A stretch of DNA of 12,492 nucleotides, from contig CAZWOB010000059.1 of NCBI GenBank assembly GCA_964635295.1, positions 1 through 12,492 on the forward strand. The letters are read 5' to 3'. The position numbers were made by a program, and so were the translations under genes. This DNA is from Waddlia sp964635295. GTDB taxonomy: Bacteria; Chlamydiota; Chlamydiia; Chlamydiales; Waddliaceae. Position 1 is the stretch's first letter. Each line of letters opens with the position of its first letter. Below are positions 5,939-11,459 of the stretch, piece after piece. Below the pieces are notes generated by a model. It worked only from the letters and a program-made list of their open reading frames with translations. It did not search any database and was not told the origin of the DNA.

Positions 5939-7026
5939 AACCTAAGTATGGACTTGTAATCAAAGTGCATGGAGCGAGCTCCGAAGTATGGATGAGAAGG
6001 TTTTTCCTTTTAGATGTCTTCGCGAGCGCCCCTTTCCATCCGAGAGATGGAGAGGGTAAAAAACTGCCTAAGCGATTCCGACTCATGAACCCCAGGCTGC
6101 TTTGCAAGGATCTTGAAGCCAGAAACGGTCATTTTTCCTCAACGACAACTGGAGAAACGATCAGGGACAGCGGTAATATTGCATTCGCATCGAGCGGAGC
6201 ATTTTCCAGGAAGCAATTCCAGCGAGCCATGCAGCATTTTAAACATCTCTATGGACCTGACGTTAATGTGACGGTCATTGATTTAAGGAAGGAGTTCCAC
6301 TGGATTGGAGACGGTGAGCCATTTTCTCAGCATACGTTTACCAATCACCAAAATATGCATTTGTCGTTGGATGAACTGATCGCTCAGGAAAAGGAATTCA
6401 TCAAAACCCACTCTGAAGGAGTCACCGTTTGGGCGAGAAGAATAGACGAAGACATCACTCCGGTACTACGCAGGTACAGCACGATTCAGACCGAAGAGGA
6501 TCTTGTTCTCTCCGAAAAACACACCTCTTATGTACGTATGCCATTGACTGACCATACAGCTCTTGATCTCAAAACAACGAAACGTCTTTATCGCATCATC
6601 AAGGAGACAGTAGTCGCTGCGCAACGGAAAGATGCCGCCCCGCATGTCGTTTGGTTTCATTGTCTTGGAGGGCAAGGGCGCGCCTCGGGACTGACTTTTG
6701 CAGCACATGTGATTGCGCGCCGGGAGTTAAGCAGACCGGAAAACCCCATCCCTTTGGCCACATTTGAAGCATTGGCAAAGCATATATGGTATGGTGGAGG
6801 AAAGGATTTAAGCGCCGATCCGAACCCTGACAAGCGATACAAGTATAATGGCGCGATCTGCCGTCGAGGCTGTTTACAGGCGTTGGTAGAAGCTGCGCAT
6901 GACTCGAAGTCTCCCAGTCCATTAATCGACAGGATGTGCGTTAAAATCCAGGAATATTGCGAGCGCCACAGAGAACTATGGGAGCATCAGGTTGACCCTT
7001 CAGACTTTGCAGAAGCTCTTGAATGA
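5887..7026 (+). CDS. PTP-like inositol-phosphate phosphatase (cysteine phytase family), possible effector
   Basis: The protein has 379 residues from ATG 5887. It belongs to the protein-tyrosine-phosphatase-like phytase group, which removes phosphates from myo-inositol phosphates via a cysteinyl-phosphate intermediate. The P-loop is WFHCLGGQGRAS with nucleophile C259 and R265 (HC-x5-R). The general-acid loop is MPLTDHT with D222. Upstream, VIDLRKEFHWIGDG (D132-L-R) matches the conserved DLRxExH segment of this family, and LPKRFRLM near 60 matches its N-terminal block. The signature is usually HC-x-x-G-x-G-R-T/S; here a second Gly and an Ala are used. No signal peptide is seen. Homologues include host-directed effectors, so secretion is plausible but inferred. 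The 5' end is uncertain (see neighbouring entry). The last 27 bases overlap the convergent Nudix gene. Confidence 0.82.
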   Translation: MSIASGVGKGQKHYGAVEPKYGLVIKVHGASSEVWMRRFFLLDVFASAPFHPRDGEGKKLPKRFRLMNPRLLCKDLEARNGHFSSTTTGETIRDSGNIAFASSGAFSRKQFQRAMQHFKHLYGPDVNVTVIDLRKEFHWIGDGEPFSQHTFTNHQNMHLSLDELIAQEKEFIKTHSEGVTVWARRIDEDITPVLRRYSTIQTEEDLVLSEKHTSYVRMPLTDHTALDLKTTKRLYRIIKETVVAAQRKDAAPHVVWFHCLGGQGRASGLTFAAHVIARRELSRPENPIPLATFEALAKHIWYGGGKDLSADPNPDKRYKYNGAICRRGCLQALVEAAHDSKSPSPLIDRMCVKIQEYCERHRELWEHQVDPSDFAEALE

Positions 7027-7485
7027 ACGATGCACCAAGTGATGATCGATCGCTTCATGCTCTGCCAGTCTCATGTCCAGGTCATGATGTGTTCCCTGCG
7101 GAATCCATTTATGTGTTTGGTGTTCTTTAGAAAGTCGAAGCACTGGCTTTCGCATAAGCTCAATATCGAAAATCGAAAGAGTGATGTCCCAGTTCGATTT
7201 TCTGACAAACATAAGGGTGTGTCTGCCTAAATCCTTATAAGAAAGTTCCAGTCCCAGCTCCTCGCGCAGCTCTCTTATAAGTGCATCTTTATGAGATTCT
7301 TCAGGCTCAACTTTCCCACCTGGAATCCCCCAAAGATTCTTTTCTTTCTTCGAATCGGAGTTTTGCAGGCAGAGCATTTCTTGGTCGACCAGGAAATAGG
7401 CGCAAGCGACTCCTGTTTGATTCTGCCAATCAAACGGAGGGGTCGTATAAATTTGAAATGATACATTTTCCTTAATTGAATCCAT
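7000..7485 (-). CDS. Nudix hydrolase (MutT-like)
   Basis: This 161-residue protein has a perfect Nudix box at residues 57-79: G57-x5-E63-x7-R71-E-L-R-E-E-L-G-L79, preceded by LWGIPGG. Such enzymes split nucleoside diphosphates linked to another group; MutT members clean oxidised NTPs and others remove RNA 5' pyrophosphate. The substrate is not evident. The start is an ATG at 7485 with AGGAA about ten bases before. The C-terminus is His-rich. The gene is convergent with, and overlaps, the phosphatase gene by 27 bases. It lies just outside the proposed island. Confidence 0.9.
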   Translation of the reverse strand: MDSIKENVSFQIYTTPPFDWQNQTGVACAYFLVDQEMLCLQNSDSKKEKNLWGIPGGKVEPEESHKDALIRELREELGLELSYKDLGRHTLMFVRKSNWDITLSIFDIELMRKPVLRLSKEHQTHKWIPQGTHHDLDMRLAEHEAIDHHLVHRSFKSFCKV

Positions 7486-7560
7486 ACGATACGTATTCCT
7501 TGAGTGTCAAAAGCATATTGAGTACGCACATTGTAATGATCGTCTGAGTTTTACTGAAGA

Positions 7561-7615
7561 GGATTTAGAAAAGCGTTAGTGTAATTTATCTGTGAAAGTG
7601 TGGGGGTGGTTGGAT
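7561..7615. repeat. Distal copy of the tRNA-Tyr 3'-end direct repeat (putative attachment site)
   Basis: These 55 bases match 9201-9255 at 50 positions without gaps (offset exactly 1,640). The last 22 bases (7594-7615) are identical and include the final 15 bases of the tRNA-Tyr gene (acceptor and part of the T arm). It is not a functional tRNA, because the match stops in the T loop. It ends four bases before the stop codon of the first cargo gene. Confidence 0.85.
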
Positions 7616-7619
7616 GGTA

Positions 7620-8348
7620 TCAGAACTTTTGACTGAGGTCTGGCAGTCCAAAATCTATACAAGTTTCTGGGAAAAATCGTCGAAATGAAGCAACAACCTC
7701 TAGCCCCATATGTGGCATTATGACCTTTTCTGGACCAAATGGGTAAAATTGGTTAGAATTAACGAAAAAATTCATACTCGTTGAACCTTTTCTTGATAGA
7801 AGAAAATAATCATGTTCTAGCTTTCTATCAACATGTGCTCCTCCATCAGTATCTGCAATTGAAAGAGTCATTTTTTCTCTGGTAAAGCTAACATTGTTTT
7901 CTACAAATAAAACCTTATTCCACCAATCCTCAGGGCTAGACCATGTAGGTGTACCAGAAGGAGTTAACTGCCAAACATCTTTAGATCCTATAGACATACA
8001 CACCATATTCCCTATAAAGGCACAATACGGCTGTACATCTTCTTCTTTGCTCTCGCTTATACTAGGTGGTAACTCTTTTTCTTTGCATGTATCAAAAATT
8101 TTAATTTCTTCTTCAAGTTGTGATAAAATGCCAGTAGAGTGCCTTGTATTATGAAATAAAATTCGAAGCCCTATAGAAAGTCTATCTATTTCATCCATAT
8201 CACCCTTTAATATTTTTAATAATGACCTACATATAAATTTGTATTGTTTACTTAACTGATAAAGCAAATCCTCTTTTGTTCTTGAAACAATGCGCTCCTT
8301 TTTAGAGCCATTCTTTTTGGTTAACAATGGGTTGAATTCGATACTCAT
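7620..8348 (-). CDS. Conserved protein of unknown function with a DGGAHVD motif, third gene of the hicAB operon
   Basis: The protein has 242 residues. I recognise it as one of a widespread uncharacterised group rather than a named enzyme. Typical features are a helical N-terminal half with LSIGLRILFHNTRHSTGILSQL (two pieces, about 57-78), a central WW in PEDWWNKVLF, and IADTDGGAHVDRKL with D168 and H172, which look like a conserved metal or catalytic site (inference). No signal peptide or membrane helix is seen. It starts six bases after the hicB stop with a poor ribosome binding site, so translation probably depends on the upstream genes. The stop is four bases from the repeat at 7561-7615, so the gene fills the island to its edge. 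It may be cargo or a working partner of HicAB. Confidence 0.75.
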   Translation of the reverse strand: MSIEFNPLLTKKNGSKKERIVSRTKEDLLYQLSKQYKFICRSLLKILKGDMDEIDRLSIGLRILFHNTRHSTGILSQLEEEIKIFDTCKEKELPPSISESKEEDVQPYCAFIGNMVCMSIGSKDVWQLTPSGTPTWSSPEDWWNKVLFVENNVSFTREKMTLSIADTDGGAHVDRKLEHDYFLLSRKGSTSMNFFVNSNQFYPFGPEKVIMPHMGLEVVASFRRFFPETCIDFGLPDLSQKF

Positions 8349-8354
8349 ATTTCA

Positions 8355-8807
8355 CTATGCTGTGCAAGTTAAAGTATTAATACACAAAATCTCATTAGGA
8401 TTAACTGCTTCAAGCAAATGACTTAGTTTTCCCAAACTAGGGTCAATTCTGCCCTTCTCATATTGCTTGTAAGCATTTCTTGATCGTGAACCGAGTTGCG
8501 TAGCGACTTGTTGAAGGTTCATTGAGGAAATTTCACGCCGTTTAATCAAAAAAAGCGAGAGTAATAACTTATAATCTGTTGCAATAACAGCAACCCTTCC
8601 TTTCTCACCTTCAATAACTTCTACCTCAAATTCCTCACTTATCTCGTCTTCAAAATAAGCCTCCAGATAAGTGAAAATTAGATCAGCTCCCATACGAAGA
8701 GCCTCTTCTTTCGTATCTCCCTCCGTTATAGAATCAAGGGACGGAAAGGAAATCACCCAACTATTTTCAGAACGGTTTTTCCAAAGCTTTCCTTCAATAC
8801 CAAACAT
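8355..8807 (-). CDS. hicB: HicB-family antitoxin with C-terminal DNA-binding domain
   Basis: The protein has 150 residues. The N-terminal part (about 1-70) has the HicB layout, a partial RNase-H-like fold: WVISFPSLDSITEGDTKEEALRMG, ending in a helix LIFTYLEAYFED. The C-terminal part (about 95-140) is a helix-turn-helix of Xre type: MNLQQVATQLGSRSRNAYKQYEKG. HicB binds and neutralises HicA and represses the operon by binding a palindromic operator, which is present upstream of hicA. The ribosome binding site AGGAG lies six bases before the ATG and overlaps the hicA stop codon, so the two are tightly linked. The start at 8807 is well supported. Confidence 0.9.
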   Translation of the reverse strand: MFGIEGKLWKNRSENSWVISFPSLDSITEGDTKEEALRMGADLIFTYLEAYFEDEISEEFEVEVIEGEKGRVAVIATDYKLLLSLFLIKRREISSMNLQQVATQLGSRSRNAYKQYEKGRIDPSLGKLSHLLEAVNPNEILCINTLTCTA

Positions 8808-8816
8808 TTTTAGCTC

Positions 8817-9029
8817 CTATTTGTTAAATTTTCCTTCTACAGGCCCTGGAAAATCTTCGAATTTCTTTTTTGATTTCTTAAACAATCCATGACCCGTTTG
8901 AGGAGATCGCTTAATTGGCTCAGTTAACATTCCATTTGTCCAAATTTCATGGCATCCGCCTTCTTTTAGTTTCCACCAGCCGTTTTTCTTCGCAAGTCGT
9001 CTTAGGTCTGCTGTCTTTTCTTTTGGCAA
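8817..9029 (-). CDS. hicA: HicA-family mRNA interferase toxin
   Basis: This 70-residue protein has a dsRNA-binding-like fold. The first two thirds match HicA: DLRRLAKKNGWWKLKEGG followed by the catalytic-type His in GGCHEIWTNG (H27), then TEPIKR. HicA cuts mRNA (and tmRNA) and stops growth when not bound by HicB. The end is unusual: instead of the common PRH...LAKKI tail it reads SPQTGHGLFKKSKKKFEDFPG, so the C-terminus may be altered by a past frameshift or be a divergent subtype. The start is TTG at 9029, since no in-frame ATG exists before the core; AGGGGAG lies seven bases upstream (9043-9037), which supports it. hicB follows with a nine-base gap. Confidence 0.85.
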   Translation of the reverse strand: MPKEKTADLRRLAKKNGWWKLKEGGCHEIWTNGMLTEPIKRSPQTGHGLFKKSKKKFEDFPGPVEGKFNK

Positions 9030-9056
9030 TGTCGTTCTCCCCTGTATTCAACCTCT

Positions 9057-9085
9057 ATTGTACATAAATCTATGTACTTTTGCAA
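9057..9085 (-). promoter_or_regulatory. hicAB promoter with palindromic operator
   Basis: On the minus strand, TTGCAA (9085-9080) and TACAAT (9062-9057) are 17 bases apart. Between and overlapping the -10 is a perfect inverted repeat, GTACATA-AATC-TATGTAC (9060-9077). A repressor bound there would block the promoter. This matches autoregulation by HicB with its DNA-binding domain (established for the family). The expected start, near 9050, leaves a short leader to the TTG at 9029. Confidence 0.65.
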
Positions 9086-9105
9086 GACAAAATAGATGGT
9101 CGGAG

Positions 9106-9149
9106 GCAAAACAAGTAGATTTTGCAGCCATACTGAAGGAAAATTTTCC
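9106..9149. repeat. Two further small inverted repeats in the leader region of the island
   Basis: GCAAAA (9106-9111) pairs with TTTTGC (9120-9125), and GGAAAATTTTCC (9138-9149) is a perfect 12-base palindrome. The 9090-9200 stretch contains no gene. These may be binding sites for an integrase, for HicB or for another DNA-bending protein, or may be fortuitous in A+T-rich DNA. Confidence 0.4.
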
Positions 9150-9200
9150 AACCTGCAACCTCTTGCAAAACTTTAGCTATACGTGGCTGTGTGATAAAAA

Positions 9201-9255
9201 GGATTTAGAAAAGCGTTAGCGTTAATTAACTGAGAAAGTGTGGGGGTGGTTGGAT
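9201..9255. repeat. tRNA-proximal copy of the direct repeat (putative attachment site)
   Basis: Positions 9241-9255 are the 3' 15 bases of the tRNA-Tyr gene; 9201-9240 are its downstream flank. The copy matches 7561-7615 at 50 of 55 bases, with five substitutions clustered at repeat positions 20-33 and none in the last 22 bases. The clean block is the likely crossover core. Confidence 0.85.
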
Positions 9256-9323
9256 TCGAACCAACGTAAACCGAAGTTGAGAGGTTTACAGCCTCTTGCA
9301 ATTGGCCACTATGCGACACCCCC
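9241..9323 (-). tRNA. tRNA-Tyr, anticodon GTA
   Basis: The 83-base gene folds as a class II tRNA. A seven-pair acceptor stem (GGGGGTG with CACCCCC) ends in discriminator A. The D stem is GCA/TGC, the anticodon stem AGAGG/CCTCT encloses loop CTGTAAA, and a long variable arm (AAC-TTCG-GTT) precedes the T arm GTTGG-TTCGAAT-CCAAC. The CCA is not encoded. Its 3' end is duplicated at 7601-7615. It lies 16 bases after tRNA-Thr. Confidence 0.95.
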
Positions 9324-9339
9324 TATGAAGGAGAAATGA

Positions 9340-9412
9340 TGCTGGCAGTAAGACTTGAACTCACAACCGTCCGATTACAAATCGGGTGCTCTACCAGTTG
9401 AGCTATGCCAGC
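9340..9412 (-). tRNA. tRNA-Thr, anticodon TGT
   Basis: The 73-base gene folds as a class I tRNA. The acceptor stem is GCTGGCA/TGCCAGC with discriminator A, the D stem GCTC/GAGC, the anticodon stem CCCGA/TCGGA around loop TTTGTAA, and the T arm GTGAG-TTCAAGT-CTTAC with one G-T pair. The first anticodon-stem pair (27-43) is a C-A mismatch. No CCA is encoded. It is first in a two-tRNA transcript with tRNA-Tyr. Confidence 0.95.
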
Positions 9413-9427
9413 TGATTTGAAGTAGAA

Positions 9428-9457
9428 GTTATAGCAGAGACAAAGATTTTGCCTCAA
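9428..9457 (-). promoter_or_regulatory. Putative promoter of the tRNA-Thr/tRNA-Tyr operon
   Basis: On the minus strand, TTGAGG (9457-9452) and TATAAC (9433-9428) are 18 bases apart, and the -10 ends about 15 bases before tRNA-Thr. The -35 overlaps the stop codon of the SEC-C gene, so the tRNAs could also be read from that gene. Confidence 0.5.
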
Positions 9458-9786
9458 GCAGAATCGTTCTCAGATTTCTTTTTTTTTGCTTTCTCGCTCT
9501 CTTTCAAATATTCTTTTAGAGATTCACCTGCGTCGATATCAGGCATTTCGTCAGGCTTCGGAGCCAGCTTTTTCAATGCATCTTTCAAATCAGAGCTCGC
9601 TTCTCCGCTTATCGCGTCGCCAAATGTCCTTTCCATCAGATCAGGTATCTGTTTCAATGGCCCGCTTTTAATGACTGATGCCTTGAATTTTCGCTTTCCA
9701 AGCGGCAACCGCTTATTCCAACAGCACTGCTTGTATTTCTTTCCGGAACCACAAGGGCAAGGATCATTGCGTCCTACTTTCGACAT
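9454..9786 (-). CDS. Small SEC-C zinc-motif protein
   Basis: The N-terminus is a SEC-C metal-binding motif, KVGRNDPCPCGSGKKYKQCC, with Cys at 10, 12, 21 and 22 (CxC-x8-CC). It is the same motif found at the end of SecA, where it binds zinc and contacts SecB and ribosomes. The remaining 85 or so residues are charged, end in a Lys/Glu-rich tail, and show no other domain; the protein is probably soluble. Its specific job is unknown. I take the ATG at 9786 (110 aa), which has TGAGGAAA six bases before it, rather than the upstream ATG at 9804. It is divergent from the PP-loop gene and precedes the two tRNA genes on its own strand. Confidence 0.85.
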   Translation of the reverse strand: MSKVGRNDPCPCGSGKKYKQCCWNKRLPLGKRKFKASVIKSGPLKQIPDLMERTFGDAISGEASSDLKDALKKLAPKPDEMPDIDAGESLKEYLKESEKAKKKKSENDSA

Positions 9787-9801
9787 AAATTTCCTCAATC
9801 T

Positions 9802-9833
9802 CATTGACTTATCAATGTCTTAGAGAATAAACT
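9802..9833 (+). promoter_or_regulatory. Putative promoter and inverted repeat upstream of the PP-loop/MoxR operon
   Basis: TTGACT (9804-9809) and TAAACT (9828-9833) are 18 bases apart. The -35 lies in a perfect inverted repeat, CATTGA-CTTA-TCAATG (9802-9817), which could be an operator or, on the other strand, a leader hairpin of the SEC-C gene. The -10 is only a partial match. Confidence 0.35.
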
Positions 9834-9867
9834 ATTTAGCAAGAAATTGCAATGATGATTAATTTTT

Positions 9868-10602
9868 ATGACTGTATTATTAGCCCAACCTCCCTGGTCG
9901 AAATTAGGGAAGAAAATTGAAAGCGCCACCAGAAAAGCCCTTTACGACTTTGAGATGGCAGGTCCAAACATCTCCGTCGCCCTCAGCGGCGGCAAAGACA
10001 GCCTGACCCTGTTGTTTATGCTGGCGGCCATTTCCGGGAGAGGGTTTCCCGATTTCAACCTGTCGGCGATTCATGTTACTGGCGAATACACGTGCGGTGC
10101 AGGTGTCGACATCCCCTATCTGTCTAACATCTGCAGTCAACTCGACATTCCCTTCGTCGTCAAGGAATCCCACCAAAAGCTGGAGACGCTGGAGTGCTAC
10201 AGCTGCTCCAGGGAAAGGCGCAAACTGTTATTCGACGCAGCCGAGGCCCTGGGTTCGAAGACGATCGCGTTCGGCCACCATCGTGACGATAATGCTCAGA
10301 CGATCCTTATGAACATGCTGCACAAAGGAGAGTTTTGCGGGAACCTTCCCAAACTACGCCTCATCGATTATGACAAAACGATCATCCGCCCGTTGACCTA
10401 TGTCGGCGAAGACCAAATACGCAGATTCGCTGAACAGCAAGGATTTGCGCGGATCATGTGCCGCTGCCCTGTCGGACAAAACTCCATGCGAAAAAAAGTG
10501 AATGATTTGATCGGTGAAATTGAGGTATTATACCCACATGCTCGTGAGAACATCGCCCGGGCAGGATTGAAATACGGATCAGACAAAGCCAGGAGAAAAT
10601 AA
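9868..10602 (+). CDS. ttcA: TtcA-family PP-loop ATPase (tRNA 2-thiocytidine synthetase-like)
   Basis: TtcA proteins adenylate a tRNA base (C32) and insert sulfur using a 4Fe-4S cluster. This 244-residue protein has the PP-loop SGGKDS at 40-45, GHHRDDN at 136-142, IIRPLTYV at 172-179, and cluster-type cysteines C110-x-x-C113 (CYSC, followed by RERR) plus C198 and C200 in CRCPVG. All match TtcA except that its usual late CxxC is CxC here. An extra Cys lies in GEYTCGAG (C76). There is no clear ribosome binding site. It begins a plus-strand operon; moxR starts two bases after its stop, so tRNA thiolation and the AAA+ system may be linked, or the protein may thiolate something else. Confidence 0.82.
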   Translation: MTVLLAQPPWSKLGKKIESATRKALYDFEMAGPNISVALSGGKDSLTLLFMLAAISGRGFPDFNLSAIHVTGEYTCGAGVDIPYLSNICSQLDIPFVVKESHQKLETLECYSCSRERRKLLFDAAEALGSKTIAFGHHRDDNAQTILMNMLHKGEFCGNLPKLRLIDYDKTIIRPLTYVGEDQIRRFAEQQGFARIMCRCPVGQNSMRKKVNDLIGEIEVLYPHARENIARAGLKYGSDKARRK

Positions 10603-10604
10603 CA

Positions 10605-11459
10605 ATGACCAAAGCGCATCCAAACGAACATGAAAGCCGCATTCAAATAGAAGGAGTCGAGATCGCTCTTGGATTTCCGGACAACTTTGATTTTGAGTGG
10701 ATCGGTCAAAAGGATGTCATGGACCAATTGCTTGCTGCCTGGCTTGTGATCGACCAGGACGACATCCCGCTCAACCCCCGTATCATCGGCAAGCCTGGAG
10801 TGGGAAAGACCACCCTTGCCTACGCCGCGGCCAAATCGCTTGATAAAGATGTCTACATTTACCAGTGCACGATGGACACGCGCCCGGAAGACCTCCTGAT
10901 CACGCCTGTCGTCGATCAATCCGGCGGAATCCGCTATGTCGCATCAGCCCTTGTGACCGCAATGATCCGTGGAGGAGTATGCATCCTTGACGAAGCGAAC
11001 CGGATGAGTGAAAAGTCATGGGCCTCCCTTGCTCCCCTGCTGGACACAAGGCGTTATATCGAATCGATTGTCGCCGGCCTCAAGGTTTCTGCAAATCCTG
11101 AATTCCGCATCTGCGTGACCATGAACGATGACGCGTCGACTTATGAGATCCCAGAGTACATCCATAGCCGTCTCCAGCCTCAGATATATCTCGAATTCCC
11201 GGAAGCGGAAGAGGAAAAACGGATCCTGCGCGAGAACCTTCCCTTTGTCGATGAACATATCATGGATTATGTTGTCAAATTCCTTCAGAATGCCCATGCA
11301 CAGAACGAGGACTATACGATCAGAGACGGTATCAACATCGCACGCTACGCTGCCAAGCGGATTGAAAGCATCGATGGAGGAAAGAACAACATGGACAGCT
11401 TGCTTAGACAGGCGATTGTAATGACCTTGGGTGATGAAGCACTGATGTATATGCCGTGA
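10605..11459 (+). CDS. MoxR-type AAA+ ATPase
   Basis: This 284-residue protein has a single AAA+ domain. Walker A is GKPGVGKTT (62-70), Walker B is CILDEANR (126-133), sensor 1 is TMND (172-175), and HSRL (187-190) marks the arginine-finger region. The insert between Walker B and sensor 1, with a SWASLAPLLDTRR helix, fits the MoxR/CbbQ group. MoxR ATPases act as chaperones that remodel or activate partner proteins, often together with a von Willebrand A protein encoded next to them; no VWA gene is in the window. The ribosome binding site AGGAGA lies in the last codons of the PP-loop gene, and the gap is two bases. The stop overlaps the next start (GTGA). Confidence 0.9.
   Translation: MTKAHPNEHESRIQIEGVEIALGFPDNFDFEWIGQKDVMDQLLAAWLVIDQDDIPLNPRIIGKPGVGKTTLAYAAAKSLDKDVYIYQCTMDTRPEDLLITPVVDQSGGIRYVASALVTAMIRGGVCILDEANRMSEKSWASLAPLLDTRRYIESIVAGLKVSANPEFRICVTMNDDASTYEIPEYIHSRLQPQIYLEFPEAEEEKRILRENLPFVDEHIMDYVVKFLQNAHAQNEDYTIRDGINIARYAAKRIESIDGGKNNMDSLLRQAIVMTLGDEALMYMP

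Larger units (their letters stand above)
7561..9255. mobile_element. Putative 1.64-kb tRNA-Tyr-inserted mini-island with a HicAB toxin-antitoxin operon
   Basis: The segment is bounded by direct repeats made of the 3' end of tRNA-Tyr plus its downstream bases, the usual mark of integrase-mediated insertion at a tRNA gene. The tRNA at the right end stays intact. The content is visibly A+T-richer than both flanks. It holds one minus-strand operon (hicA, hicB, a DGGAHVD-motif protein) and nothing else; no integrase, excisionase or transposase gene is visible. It could be a deleted remnant of a larger island or a small element mobilised in trans. An alternative is a local duplication of the tRNA end without site-specific recombination. 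Confidence 0.65.

Noticed and set aside
5760..5945. 61-codon plus-strand frame upstream of the phosphatase as an independent gene
   Set aside because: It overlaps the phosphatase frame, has no recognisable family and reads like out-of-frame sequence after residue 45; it is kept only as part of the ambiguous 5' region.
7601..7615. A second tRNA-Tyr gene
   Set aside because: Only 15 bases of the tRNA 3' end are present; the T-loop and the rest are absent.
9195..9240. Intrinsic terminator after tRNA-Tyr
   Set aside because: A T-run and the palindrome GTTAATTAAC exist on the minus strand, but no GC-rich stem with a loop directly precedes the T-run.
9479..9487. T-run as a terminator
   Set aside because: It encodes the Lys-rich tail of the SEC-C protein on the other strand and has no stem before it.
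9449..9823. 124-codon plus-strand frame opposite the SEC-C gene
   Set aside because: It is antisense to a gene with a clear SEC-C motif and a good ribosome binding site, and its own composition (F/S-rich) is typical of a shadow frame.
10398..10919. 173-codon minus-strand frame across the ttcA-moxR junction
   Set aside because: It runs antisense to two well-supported genes and shows no family features.
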